Below are positions 30,006 through 40,726 of a DNA stretch of 64,000 nucleotides, piece after piece (position 1 is the stretch's first letter; each line of letters opens with the position of its first letter). A program made the position numbers and the translations under genes. The stretch lies in the NCBI GenBank assembly GCA_037447655.1, contig JBBHKE010000053.1:1-64000 (forward strand), written 5' to 3'. The notes beneath the pieces are model-generated. The model did no database searches. It saw nothing but the letters and a program-made list of their open reading frames with translations, and was not told where the DNA came from. This DNA comes from Zygnema cylindricum (Eukaryota > Streptophyta > Zygnematophyceae > Zygnematales > Zygnemataceae).

Positions 30006-30519
30006 TCGGGTTTGTTTTCACCGCTGGAAAATAAAAAAAGAGGGAATCTTTGATGCGCTGGAGATCCTGACAGACTGTCAGCTTTCGTTTGTCCACCCGA
30101 GGTCACTAATGTAGATCGTACGGATGAGAAAATAGTGAAGTACGCGTCAGTATTTTGGCTGGAAGGGAGACGTGACACCACACATTTTCGCTCAAGATCC
30201 ATCCAAAAACATAGGACTGGGCTTCATGGGAACCTCTTTGGGAGTCAAAAACGTTTTTTTTTGGAAATGATCCCATTGGTCGTTTCAAATAGGGTCAAAT
30301 TTTTGGCCATTGAAGATTCGCCATATGTTTAGATTTTTTTTTTTTCGCCTTTGCTTTTCGCGTCTATTTTTTTTTTTTGTCGGGATCACTCTCCAGAAGT
30401 GGACGAATCAGTTGACTATTTGTCGCGACGTGAAAGATTTTGTGGAATTTTACGGTGATTTTTTTGGTAATTTTTATTATGATTTTTATTTCAGTAAAAG
30501 GGTGTGCCCATGTGTTAAA

Positions 30520-30960
30520 GTATCGTATTTTCTGTCGTTTTATTCTGGAATCAGTCCACAAAGAGAAAACATTTTTTTCGGACGATAAACTTGGATTTTC
30601 CATATTATCTTGATGATTTGAACGTGGGAGAGTCTTGGAGTCTTTGGTCCTCCTTTTGGCGTTTTCATATTTTCGACCAATGGTTGCGCGATGCCAGTTC
30701 ATCAAAGAAACTCTTAACGAAAATCACCTCGCGAGGTGATTTTAGATCACGTAGCAGTAGAACAATGAATGAATACACGTTCATGCATGTGCGACACGAA
30801 TGGGAAATTTCCAGCACGACGGGGAGTTCAAAGAAAAAGAACGACTGGGAGTTCAGAGAAGTTTGTCTGTTTGCAACTTGTACGGAGGGTCTCTACGAAG
30901 GTACGGAAAGTCTTACGATTTCACAAAAAGTCGATAGAGTGTGACAACAGTGTAGACGTA
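30520..30960. other. Host DNA with a perfect palindrome
   Basis: A 117-codon plus-strand ORF (30591-30944) has no recognisable family. Ends at the TA of the MITE insertion. Confidence 0.4.
30720..30743. repeat. 24-bp perfect palindrome
   Basis: AAAATCACCTCG followed by its exact reverse complement, with no spacer. Could form a 12-bp stem cruciform or be a protein-binding dyad. Confidence 0.9.
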
Positions 30961-31470
30961 CAGTACACCGCGAATCGTAATTAGAGTAAATTACTCTAAT
31001 TCGGTCGCTCGAAATTTCGACTCTATCACATCAAATAGAGTAAATGATTCTAATTTTTTCATTATGCTATTTAAGGTAAGGTTTAATTAGCGTTTTTAAT
31101 TCTAAAATATGTTCGTTTTAAATAGTGTGGAGTACGGACGACGTCCGACCGTGCAAAATTGTACTTTTATAAGTAAAAAGTACAAATAATGATTTAATAC
31201 ATGCCATTATCATGTACCTGCGTTTTAACAAACCGCGTAGTGAAAACGTCATAGTGACGATAAACTGTACGTTTTGTCAGATTCTGTATGAATACCTTAT
31301 TTACAGTAGAGGATATTAGCTTGTCAAATTAGAGTACACCGCATAAATTAGAGTGAATTCCTTTTTGAAACAGTTCTGTCACATAAATTAGAGTAAATTA
31401 CTCTAATTATTATTTTCTCTTTTTTTACTCTAATTTTTTCATTACTCTAATTACGATGCGCGGTGTACTG
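30961..31470. mobile_element. 510-bp MITE with TA target site
   Basis: Terminal inverted repeats CAGTACACCGCGAATCGTAA... and its partner differ at one of the first ~28 positions. Flanked by TA at 30959-30960 and 31471-31472, as in Tc1/mariner elements, whose ends often start CAGT. No transposase. The interior has R2 (31065-31335) and small inner palindromes of TTAGAGTAA/TTACTCTAA. Confidence 0.85.
31065..31335 (+). repeat. Repeat R2, copy 2 (interior of the MITE)
   Basis: Direct match to 14928-15190. Confidence 0.75.
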
Positions 31471-31849
31471 TACTGCACTGTACTGTAGTTTTGTAGACGC
31501 TTACAAATCGTCGCTGTTCTTGTAGACGTCACCAATTGTCGTAAGTTACGTAGTCGTCTACAACCGTCACTAGTTTAACGCCATGCCTACAACCGTCACA
31601 TTGCAAAGTATTTATTTTCGGACATTGGACCTCTGCAAAGTACATAGTGAAGTGAATCGACTGTGAATCGCAGTTAATAACGCTAATTCGGCGCCCCCAA
31701 GTTTTGACCCTTATATATATATATAACCTAAAAGAAAAATCTTTCTTTTTTGTTAATATAGGTACTGCTAAATTAGTGTTAATTACCCATTTAGGCGTTA
31801 ATTGCGTTATTAATTTTCCAATCTGTCAAAATGTGTAAACACCACGCCA
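31471..31849. other. Host DNA, no gene seen
   Basis: CAACCGTCAC and GTAGACG words recur in 31495-31600. A (TA)7 run lies at 31709-31725. No coding signal. Confidence 0.55.
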
Positions 31850-32595
31850 ACTTATTCTGTCAATGAGGAAGAATTTGTGGTCGTAGGATTGTTAAGAGAA
31901 TACAAAAGGGGGGTTACACAATTAATTGGTGATGATTCTGTAGAAAATTCAATAGCGAGAGGCGTTAGAGGAAGATTTGATACGAGATGGAAAAAAAACG
32001 GATCCTCGTTGAAAATGAAGTCGCGCGTAATAATGACACTGTGCGTTTTAGGACAATATAAGCGATACACTTTTGAACTGAGGGCGTAACCAACAAATAT
32101 ACCTTATATGGCTTTTGCGTCCCATTTTCCATCGAAATTTGTGAGATTAGTGTAATAGGCCTCACTTCCAAAAATGCGAAAGTGAGAGACATTCGACAAT
32201 TTTCCATGCCATGCCTCAAAAGCACTTTTGTTTGGGAGAGCCGACGTGGGTGACTTGTTTCGGACATAAGAAGTCGTTAGTAATGCTTCGGCCAAAAACG
32301 ATTAAGGTAAAGAGGCAAAATGCATCATTGACTAGGCCATATCAAAAAGAGTTCGGTTAAGCCTTTCGGCATCCCCATTTGCTGAGGGATATATGGGGAA
32401 GACAATTCATAAATAATGCCACATGATCCTAAGAATTCCAAAAATTCATGCGCATGTATTCCCCTCCATTATCACTTCTTAAGATTTTTATCGAAGAGGA
32501 GAATTAATTTTCGACAAGGAATTTAAGTTTTGAAAATGGGCGAAAGACTCATACGTGTGTTTCATGAGAGATATGTGAGTAAAACGTGATTAATC
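31850..32595 (-). pseudogene. Copia integrase fragment M (related to C and D)
   Basis: Minus strand: SDNGGEY near 32475, then LLTTSYVRNKSPTSALPNKS, FEAWHG and VSHFRIFGSEAYY, and further down VIITRDFIFNEDP. The FEAWHG...VSHFRIFG motif is that of group 2. Several stops and shifts. Its 5' side is cut off by the LTR of element E at 32596 and its 3' side fades near 31850. Confidence 0.8.
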
Positions 32596-33543
32596 TGTAG
32601 AAATTAAAGATTCTTTTAATATTTTCTAGGTTTTCTTGAAAAGAGGTAATCAATAGTTTAATTCTCTAATTTTAGTTAGACTTTAGGGAGAGAGAGAATC
32701 AAAGACACGCCATGGATGCCGCCTTATTTAGAAGTGGCAGCCTTATTTAGAAGAGGCAGACTGCAGTAGAGGGTATTTTTATCAAAATGTTGCCTTATAA
32801 CATATAAGAACCTGATACCCGCGGGCTACGTATTGCAAAACACCTTATCCATTAAGTCGTCAACGAAACGATATACGCATTAAATTTGATTCGTACTTAA
32901 CTTTTGACACGTTGGCTAAAATCATACCAAATTGACGAAGAAGCGCATATGAAACAATTCATGCGTGAACGCGAATCCAAACCATGTAAACTAATTTGAT
33001 CGGACGGCTTTCGTTGCAACAGCCACTTGGAATGAGCTTTTAGCGGCCTTTGGAGATAGCGTCACGCGATGCCACGTGGCGCTACATTATTGATGTCGGG
33101 GAAGATGGAAAGAGAACCCATGGCTCCCGATTTGACAAGTGTCACCTTCAAGGCCACGTCGTACAATGGTTGTACAATAAGTACATCGGCCACTGTACTT
33201 TCTTCTACTATATAGTATTTCTATTAGACTAGGGTTTAGAAGTAGGTATACGTGAGTAGGCACACCAAGACTTAGGTAAATTTAGGTAACTCTTTGTAAA
33301 AAAGCTTGTAAATATAAAGGTCATATTTGACCTGCCATAACTTACTGCTCAAGGGAGCAAATTCAGAGATTCTTTTTGCTATAGACTCACGCGGGTCTTG
33401 CCTTCACAAAGGTGAAGGCGGTCAGAGTCTTTTGTCTGCCAGGGTGGTAGTTATTCTTGTCGAAACACAAACGGGTCCGGGTTATCCTAGGGGCTTCGTA
33501 TGAGCTGCCCATTCTGAAGACCTATGGAGGTCTCACAATTGCA
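32596..33543 (+). repeat. 5' LTR of element E
   Basis: TGTAGAAATTAAAG to CACAATTGCA, ~948 bp. Contains the early TATTTTCTAGG word, a tRNA-like antisense block (32803-32862), TATA-like AATATAAAGG (33311) and AGCAAATTCAGAGATTC. Confidence 0.85.
32803..32862 (-). other. Antisense tRNA-like block in the LTR of E
   Basis: Minus strand: GACGACTTAATGGATAAGG resembles the D arm of plant tRNA-Arg (CCTAATGGATAAGG); the B box side (GGTATCAGGTTCTTAT) is eroded. Confidence 0.5.
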
Positions 33544-33558
33544 CGTTATGGGCCCACC
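33544..33558 (+). other. Primer-binding site of element E
   Basis: CGTTATGGGCCCACC, one mismatch to the tRNA-iMet internal site. Contains the gag ATG (33548). Confidence 0.85.
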
Positions 33559-34600
33559 CTCTAGGGTGTCCATCTTTAATGGAACTGGCTTCATCTACTA
33601 AGAGAATATGATGACGGGAGCTTTATGTGAGAAAAGGTTTTGGGGAATAATGAGTGGACGGGTAAGGCGTCCATCCAGTCTTGGCATCCCTCCAAGGTTA
33701 GGAGGAAGCAGATTGACCAGAGATGCACATCCATTCCCAACAGAGGAGACAAAGGAAGGCGAGGGGGTGGACAAAAGAAAGGAGAAGAGAGGATCAAACC
33801 GATAGCAAGCGGTTCAGTATTCATGTCACCTATTCCGAGGAACGAGGAGAATGATACTGATACCTAAGACTGTAACAATATGGCGACAAAGCACTTCATC
33901 CTCCAGCATCTTACCCAAGGGCTTGCATCTACTCATTTGCAGGTAGAAAGGGCATCGGATCTTTGGGTGGCTCTCATATGGATGTACCAAAGTCGTACGA
34001 TTCAGCAACAACAGTTGGCTGATCAGAAAATTAACGCATATGTATACAAAAGGGGGAAGATGTTGGATTTTTTTAATGAGCTCGCAACACTTTTCATGGA
34101 GCTAGAGAGTTCTGGAAAAGTATAAACTTAAAAGGAAAAAGTTAGCTGCTTGCTCATGAAGTTGCCAGATGAGTTCGAGAATATAGTCAACATTGTGTTG
34201 GATTTGTCGGACTCAAGGTGGATATGGAATTCTGTGGTAGGTATGATTCTCATTCGGGGGAATACGATTGTAATCTGAAGGGGAGGAAAGAGTGGTCAAG
34301 CCTTGGCAACTGAGACTGATTAGAGGAACATGGATTCTAAAAATCAGGTCAGAAACCTTGGAGGGGGGGGGGCAGAAAAATCAGACTGATGAGTTCGGAC
34401 CGAGGGCTCCCAAGGGATTGTGTCATTTTTGTAAGAAATCAGGGCACTATATGGCGGAGTGTACCAAGCTAACCGAACTTCGGTTAAAGGAGGGGCAAAT
34501 CGGTGGATCTCTAAGAGGAAAGAAAAATGCTCTTGTGACACAGGTATATGAGGAGGAATCTGAGGACGAGGAGGATGAGCTCTTGTTGGATGAGGAGTTG
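33548..34600 (+). pseudogene. gag of element E
   Basis: MGPPSRVSIFNGT, then a stop in the YWEN segment, then MSGRVRRPSSLGIPP. Frames change several times (MATKHFILQHLTQGLASTHL at 33880, YVYKRGKMLDFFNEL). Knuckle CHFCKKSGHYMAEC is intact (about 34421-34462). A run of ten G at 34364-34373 is a likely slippage site where the frame changes. Acidic tail EEESEDEEDE. Confidence 0.82.
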
Positions 34601-36113
34601 GAGGCGAAGACCGAGGTCGAAATTCCTCGAAAGCAAAAATGTGCTTTCGGAGGATTAAAAGGTGAAGGAGGTTGGATTGTGGATTCTGGTGCCTCCATGC
34701 ACATGTGTAAGGACAAACATTTGTTCATTAAGATGAGAAAGATTCCCACCGTAGAGATAGAGTATATGGATGGGAGGGTAGTCACCTCTACTTTGGAAGG
34801 ATCGGTAGATTTGAAAGTCTTACTGAAAAGAATGACATCCATAGTGACATTCTTTGTTATGTTGTTTATTCCAGAGTTAAACAAAAACCTCATCTCAACG
34901 TCTTTGTTAGATGATAAGGGTTTCGAGATTAGCACTAGGAAGGGAACATTTACTGCTAGTTTTGAAGAGGAAGTATAATTCGGTGTTGAAAAAGGTAGCC
35001 AAGGGATGTTTAGACTGATTTTAAGCAATGAAAAGAAGAAATTTTATTATGATGGTGTTCATGATTTTATGTTGTGGCATAAGAGGCATGGACATGTGCA
35101 TTTAGATAAGTTGAAAGAAATGAAAAATATGGGATTAGTGGAAGGAATTCAATTTGAAGAAAGTGAAAACCTAATTGATTGTAGTGGGTGTGCTTAAGGT
35201 AAATCACACAGGTTACCCTTCCCAAAGGAAGTCACTTATAAAGGAGAAAAGGTTTTAAACTTGGTACACATTGATATTTGGGGACAGGCCAAAGTGCCTT
35301 CACGGGGGGGAAAGAGGTTTATGATGAGGTATTCTAAAGTGTATTTTTTGAAAAATAAATCAAAGGCCCCACAAATTTTTAAGGAATATAAAGCGTGGAG
35401 TGAGAAACTCTATGAAATTGCCATTAAGAGAGTAAGGAGTGATAATGGGGGAGAGTATACCTCCAATCAGTTTGAGGATTTTCTTAGAGAAGATGGAGTG
35501 CAACACCAAAAGACAGTCTTTGAAAGTATTGAGCATAATGATTTTGCCGAGAGGTTAAATAGGACACTAAGTGATAGTGCTAGGAGTATGTTGGTGGATA
35601 AAAAGATAGGAAAGAGATTCTGGGCAGAAGCAACGAAATATGCTAATTATCTCAAGAATAGAGTTTTTACTTCGGCAGTGAGAGGCCAAACTCCTTATGA
35701 GAGATGGACCGTCCGAAAACCAGATGTATCACACTTAAACGTTTTCGGTAGTCAACTGTTCAGTCTAAACACAGATTGGTCATATTGGAAGTTGGATCCG
35801 AAAGGAAAACCAGGATATCTGCTAGGATATGATGAAGATGTTAAAGGATATAGTCTATGATTTTAAGAGAGAAGATATAATCTTAGTAAAGCATCTAGTG
35901 GTTATGGATGAAGGAAAATTTATAAATCCCTTTAAGCATAAAAAAACAATCAACATCATATTTGAGTCAAAATATTTTGATGACTTTGAGCTTCCTAACT
36001 ATCTAGGTTTTCGAGAAGATGATCAAATTGCACGTACAAATCAGGCCAATGAGGATTTAGTCGTGGAACCCCTAGTGCCAACTCCAAAAACTTCTCTGAA
36101 ATCAGATTTATAA
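34601..36113 (+). pseudogene. Protease, GAG-pre-integrase, integrase and linker of element E
   Basis: Protease active site intact: WIVDSGASMHMCKD (34675-34710). GAG-pre-integrase: WHKRHGHVHLDKL and DCSGCA. Integrase: VHIDIWGQ, RSDNGGEYTSN, AERLNRTLSD, so the acidic triad is kept. A deletion between GGKRFM and YSKVYFLKN removes the TDD segment. Stops at 34976, 35195 and 35858. The linker ends TPKTSLKSDL at the rearrangement point. Confidence 0.85.
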
Positions 36114-36744
36114 GAGTGAAACTATACAGAGGCAGCAATTAGTAAAACAGGAAATAAAGGCCTATGTTTATAAAGGCAGTAGTATGATAGAGCTTTGTTA
36201 TGATATTTCTGCATTATATGTTGAGTTTGCTAGTGCACCATATGTAGAATCTAAGGAGAGAAAGATTAACACACTAATCATCAAACTCCCAGATGATTAC
36301 GAAAACATCATTAACCGTATGTAGGAAATGGATGGCTCCTCATGGACTTGGAGCATTACCATGGGGATAATTCTTGTGAGGGAAAGCATTATGGAGCTTC
36401 TCAATGGAAGTGACAAGGTGAATGCACTAACAACTGGTGGTGATTGGCGGAAGCGTGATGAGAGGAACGGCGGTGATGAGCGGAATCGTGATGAGAGGAA
36501 TGACGTAGACAAACAGAAGCGTGATGAGAGGAAGAAAGACAAAGGTAAACCTTATCATAACTTCGGTGGAAAGAGAGGGAGAGGAAAAGAAAAGGGAGCT
36601 TTGAAAAAGGGGTTTCCTTCTTTTGTAGGGAATCGGGTCACTATATAGAGGAGTGTTCTTCTTTGGAAGAAATTAGAAGTTGGAATGTGAATGAGGACAA
36701 AGAAGGGGAAGAGGAGAAAGAGGATGATGGAATTTTGGAGCTTC
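36114..36744 (+). pseudogene. Orphan gag fragment F0
   Basis: Group 1 gag related to element F: ETIQRQQLVKQEIKAYVYKG, INTLIIKLPDDYENIINRM, a charged repeat region (RKRDERNGGDERNRDERND) and a knuckle region FFCRESGHYIEEC. No LTR or gag start precedes it; the left join is to element E linker with shared bases ATTTATAAGAGTGA. Its right end is cut by the LTR of element F. Confidence 0.8.
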
Positions 36745-37810
36745 TATTAAATTTGTGTATTTTCTAGGTCTGAATTTATTCTATGTGCTTGTCAAATGGT
36801 CTTGTCTAAGTCATCCATACTTGTCGTAGTCACTGGAAGACAGAGATAGCCATGGCTGCCCCCATAGTCAAAAAGAAGAAACAGGCAAAAACAGGCAGGA
36901 AAACTGATAGGTGGCCAAATTTTGATCTGAACCGGATTTGAACCTGGGTCTATGGTTCGCTATGTAGACGTAAGCCTTATCCAACAGGGATTACCGAAAC
37001 GATACACGTCAAGGGTTTCAAAGATATATAAACATTAACGCAACAGCTACTTAACAGCAGACTAACCAAAAAGAGCAATTCATGCATGTACGCGAATCTG
37101 AACCATGTAAAATATGTTTTGATCGGACGGCCGGCATTATAGCCGCCACGCGAAGTGAGCTTTTGGCAGCATAAGGAGATAGCGTCACGCGGTGCCACGT
37201 GGCGCCACATTATTTGATACCGGAGAAGATGGAAGGAGGAACCATGGCTTCCGATTTGACAGGTGTCACCTTGTAGACCTTGTCGTACAATGGACGTACA
37301 ATAAGTACATCGCCCATTGTACCTTCTTGTACTTTATGCTGTTCCTATTGGACTAGGGTTTAGTAGTAGGTAGTCGTGAGTAGGCAGACCTAGACTTAGT
37401 GATATTTAGGTACCTCTCTCTAAGAGAGCTTGTAACTATAAAGGTCATCTTTGACTAACCATAACTTAATGCTCGGGTGAGCAAATTCAGTGATTCTTTT
37501 TGCTGCCGACTCAGGGGAGTCCAAGCTACACAGGGGTGTAGTCGGTCAGAGTCTTTGCGTGTCAGGGTGGCACTTATTCAAAGGGAAGTCAAAGTGGGTG
37601 AATTTGTTCAAAACTCATATTCTTACTTTGCATTTTGTGGTGGAAACTGAGCACACAGAAAGTCTTATTTCACAGGGGTGAAGTTGTATTGGGGTTCTAA
37701 TTGTCAAGAGTTCAATCATTTGGGTTTGTATCAACTTGGAGTCGGCACTAACTAGAAAAGCTTCTTTAGACCTGCCAATTCTGTGGGGGAATTGACCCCA
37801 TAGAATTACA
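36745..37810 (+). repeat. 5' LTR of element F
   Basis: TATTAAATTTGTGTATTTTCTAGG to TAGAATTACA, ~1066 bp. Start matches that of the 3' LTR (TATTGATATTTGTGTATTTTC). TATA-like AACTATAAAGG at about 37435. Confidence 0.82.
36930..36992 (-). other. Antisense tRNA-like block in the 5' LTR of F
   Basis: Best preserved of the set. Minus strand: CTGTTGGATAAGGCTTACG (A box/D arm), TCTACATAGCGAACCATAG (anticodon region), CCCAGGTTCAAATCCGG with perfect B-box consensus GGTTCAAATCC. A box to B box spacing ~35-40 nt is tRNA-like. D arm closest to tRNA-Arg. Confidence 0.6.
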
Positions 37811-37825
37811 GGTTATGGGCCAACC
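37811..37825 (+). other. Primer-binding site of element F
   Basis: GGTTATGGGCCAACC, one mismatch to the tRNA-iMet internal site; gag ATG at 37815 inside. Confidence 0.85.
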
Positions 37826-38830
37826 ATCTAGGGTACATATGTTTGATGGAACAGACTTCACTTATTGGGAGTTTACGATGGAGGGATTACTTTTCGAAAA
37901 GCAATTTTGGGGGATTGTTTTGAGATAAGTGAGGTGTCCGCCACCGGGCTTTGGTGGAACTCACAACGGAGATTCATCTGGGGCTTCCAAAAAACCAACC
38001 GAATTTCAGATACAACAGAGGGTGAAGGGAAAATCATTGCCATAGAACGGGGAAATTGGGAGAAAAGAAAAGAAACACCTATGGTGAGGGGAGTTGGGCT
38101 CTCGGCTACGGTCCCACTTGAAGGGGTTATAACTAAAACTAAAAAAAACTGACAGTAGAATTTGGGAGTATAAAAACACTATAGCAAAACATCTCATACT
38201 GAGAAATGTGTCTAAATCCATAGTTATCACTCTTTTAAATCTAACGAAGTCTTCAGAAATCTGGGAAACACTAAGTCAAATTTATAAGAGTGAGACTATA
38301 CAGAGGCACCAGTTAGTAAAACTAGAAGTACACGCCTATGTTTATAAAGGCGGTAGCATTATACAGTTTTGCAATGATATTGATGCGTTATATGTTGAGC
38401 TTGCTAGTGCAAGATATATAGAATTTTAGGAGAGAAAGATTAACGCACTAATTATGAAACTCCCAGATGAGTACAAAAACATCATTAACCGTATGCAGGA
38501 AATGGATTGCTCCTTATGGACTTAGAGCATTACCATGGGGATAATTCTTGTGAGGGAAAGCACTTTGGAGCTTTGTACGAGAAGTGAAAAGGTGAATGCA
38601 CTAAGAGCTGGTGGAGAGTGGCGGAAGCGTGATGAGAGGAACTACGGGGCCGAGCGCAAGCATGATGAGAGGAATGACGCTGACGAGCGAAAGCATGATG
38701 AGAGGAACAAAAACAAAGGTAAACCTTTTCGGAAAATCGGTGGAAAGAGAGGGAGAGGAAAAGAAAAGGGAGTTTTGAAAAAAAGGGTTTGCTTCTTTTG
38801 TAGGGAACCTGGTCAATATATGGAGGAGTG
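37815..38830 (+). pseudogene. gag of element F
   Basis: FDGTDFTYWEFTMEGLLFEKQFWGIV, then frame changes; SKSIVITLLNLTKSSEIWETL from 38208, YVYKGGSIIQFCNDIDALY, LIMKLPDEYKNIINRMQEM. A charged repeat region of ERKHDERND units (38610-38720) is expanded. Knuckle is damaged (CFFCREPGQYMEE, His to Gln and the last Cys position a stop). Stops at 38428, 38525 and 38829 look like single substitutions. Confidence 0.82.
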
Positions 38831-38831
38831 A

Positions 38832-39416
38832 CCTTGTTTGGAAGAAATTAGTTGGAATGTGAATGAGGAGGAGGAAGAGGAAAAGAACAAAGAGGATGAA
38901 GAAATTTCGGAGCTTTTTCACATCGGTAGTATAGGGAAGAGAGAAAAGCACACAGAAATTCCACGAAAGCAACAATGTGTTTTTGGAGGCATAAATGAAG
39001 TAAATGGAAGGGAGGTACTTGAGGGAGTTAGACATGATGAGGATGTCAAGGAGTGTAGAAAGTATGACTTAGAAATGAGAAAGTCAGATCTAGGATCCAT
39101 AATTGAAAAAGGGAAAAATAAAATTAATGAGGATAATTTTATAGATATTTTGGAAACACAAAACTGGCCGGAAAAAGGTACTTCAACGCATTCCGAGGAA
39201 AGGGGAGAAGGAAATCTAGAGGGGGATTTAAAGGATAGGGGAGAAGAGGAATATTTAATGAAAGGTTTAGGGGAGGAGAAATATTTATTGGGAATAAAAA
39301 AAATAAGTGATATTGGAAAGAATTCCATGGGAGAGAGTGAGGAAAGTTCTGAAAATGGGGTGAGTATCATGCAAAAAAATATGAGTACGGAAGACGTAGA
39401 TCTTATGAGGACTTAG
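38832..39416 (+). CDS. Acidic reading frame replacing pol in element F (hypothetical)
   Basis: About 193 open codons in the gag frame after a single stop: LEEISWNVNEEEEEEK, then EIPRKQQCVFGG, which matches the segment just before protease in E (EIPRKQKCAFGG). Instead of DSGAS there follows a Lys/Glu/Asp-rich sequence (REVLEGVRHDEDVKE, LEGDLKDRGEEEYLMKGLG, KNMSTEDVDLMRT). No protease, integrase or RT motif. Part may derive from the acidic integrase-RT linker. That ~580 nt stay open in an element full of stops elsewhere is notable. Function unknown. Confidence 0.4.
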   Translation, partial: PCLEEISWNVNEEEEEEKNKEDEEISELFHIGSIGKREKHTEIPRKQQCVFGGINEVNGREVLEGVRHDEDVKECRKYDLEMRKSDLGSIIEKGKNKINEDNFIDILETQNWPEKGTSTHSEERGEGNLEGDLKDRGEEEYLMKGLGEEKYLLGIKKISDIGKNSMGESEESSENGVSIMQKNMSTEDVDLMRT

Positions 39417-39459
39417 GGGGACACTTGTTTTTTGGGAAAATTTGGGGGGTAATGGATTT

Positions 39460-39600
39460 GACATCACTAAATGGAGTGATGTCATTTATGAAGGTGTGCC
39501 AGTAAAATGGTTAACATCTCGGTATGTGTTGCAGATTGGAGATATGGCTTGTTGTTTAAACTGCAAGAGGGAAATCATATTTTGTGTGGATGGAAAAGAG
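39460..39600 (+). pseudogene. RNase H remnant of element F
   Basis: ITKWSDVIYEGVPVKW then YVLQIGDMACC aligns with TWSDASYGDMP and YILQIGSCACC in RNase H of B. The first catalytic-region WSD survives. It places F as an internal deletion of a full copia. Confidence 0.6.
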
Positions 39601-39820
39601 ATGAGGTGAATAAAATCTTTGCTCGGATTTATGAAAAGTGGGATGCTAAATAAAATATGTCATCAGTAAGATGGAATGTTTATTTCAGCTCATCTAATAG
39701 ACCTTTTTAAATATGAGGGTATTTTCTTAAAATTTTATGAAAGGAAAAGGAAAAGAAAAAAAAAGGGGAGCGGGTGGTCGGTTTTATTTTTGTGTGGGAG
39801 TTACAAAGAAAATAAACTAG

Positions 39821-39833
39821 AAAATAAGGGGGG
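39821..39833 (+). other. Polypurine tract of element F
   Basis: AAAATAAGGGGGG before the LTR start TATTGATATT. Confidence 0.75.
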
Positions 39834-40450
39834 TATTGATATTTGTGTATTTTCTAGGTCTATATTAGGATAGAAAAAGGTAGAGGCAGTCTGCCTCTAA
39901 CTCCCTTCTCCAAGCCCCCACACTTGTTGTAGTCACTGAAGGCTGGATAGGGAGACAGAGCCATGGCTGCCTATGACCACTAGAGAGACAGGTAGTAACT
40001 TGTTAGATGTTAGGACAATGGGATTTGATGGACCCACGAATTCCTCCTGGTACCTATCGTCCGTCAAGTCACCAGTAGCCATTAGCTTTGTTTGTTAAGT
40101 CTAGGAATGTGCTAGGGAATATACGGTTTGATAGATATTTAAACATGTACACGTAGGACATCTCGTTTAACTAATGAAACATACAGTAGAACATAGAACA
40201 TGTTACGTACTATAATACCTCACGAAAAAAATGTTGCGAACATTTATTCCAACTGTTGATTTTAAAAGACAATCTAATCAGACGGTCGTGGTAAGCGTCA
40301 GTATCGCGGAAAGGACATTTTGAAGGTTTTTAGACGCCGCCACTCCGGATGACACGTGGCAACATCTTACGTGTTTATGGAATCTCCGCAGCGCACGATA
40401 GCAAATCCGAATGTGACAAATGCCACTGTTTTGGCCATGAGAAATGGTCA
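39834..40450 (+). repeat. 3' LTR of element F, truncated
   Basis: Starts TATTGATATTTGTG. Recognisable to about 40450 (GACACGTGGCAACATC, GTGACAAATGCCAC, GGCCATG match the middle of the E LTR); the TATA region and end are missing. Confidence 0.75.
40018..40085 (-). other. Antisense tRNA-like block in the 3' LTR of F
   Basis: Minus strand: ACTTGACGGACGATAGGTACC and TGGGTCCATCAAATCC. Matches the block in the LTR of I (TTGACGGGTGGTGGGTACC, GGGTCCGTCAA). Confidence 0.4.
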
Positions 40451-40726
40451 TGGAAAGCCCGTAAGAATTTGATACAAATCGCGCGAGCGACTAAACGGTA
40501 CAACACCCCACCGATAGAAATTGGGCAAATTCCCCTAGTAGGCTTAGAAACATCGACAAGGCGAGCCGCAGAGAGAAGGGGTAAAACCTTTTTAGGAACA
40601 TGTCATCAAGTTATCTTTGAAGCCACCTTTAAAAGAAGATCAAAACCTTGAGAGGGGGTGTAAGGAGAAAATACATCAGGGAGGAGTTCGTACATCCTTC
40701 GGAAGGAGGGGGTGTAAGGAGGAAAT
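40451..40726. other. Unassigned sequence between LTRs
   Basis: The plus frame IARATKRYNTPPIEIGQIPL is open but matches nothing recognisable. GAGGGGGTGTAAGGAG occurs twice (40652, 40708), like a duplicated polypurine tract. Confidence 0.35.

Larger units (their letters stand above)
29836..30519 (-). repeat. Upstream region of the DOMON gene, copy 1
   Basis: Collinear with 24779-25433. Contains a TATA-like CATAAAA (29944-29938) and TGACGTCA (29998-30005). The homology ends near 30519 (GTGTGCCCATGTGTTAAAG). Confidence 0.8.
32596..36113 (+). mobile_element. Element E: copia, 5' LTR to integrase
   Basis: Group 1 element with 5' LTR, primer site, gag, protease and integrase. RT, RNase H and 3' LTR are missing; at 36113/36114 it joins gag of another element. 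Inserted in fragment M. Confidence 0.88.
36745..40450 (+). mobile_element. Element F: pol-depleted copia-like element
   Basis: 5' LTR, primer site, gag, a long acidic frame in place of protease-integrase-RT, a short RNase H remnant, purine tract and 3' LTR (truncated at about 40450). Internal region is only ~2.0 kb compared with ~4.4 kb in B. Fits a non-autonomous gag-bearing derivative moved by relatives. Confidence 0.78.

Noticed and set aside
40349-40470. Zinc-knuckle-like CDKCHCFGH in a plus-strand frame
   Set aside because: It lies in the 3' LTR of F, where the homologous LTR of E reads GACAAGTGTCACCTTCAAGGCCACG without coding role; the last Cys is absent. Treated as a coincidence of LTR sequence.
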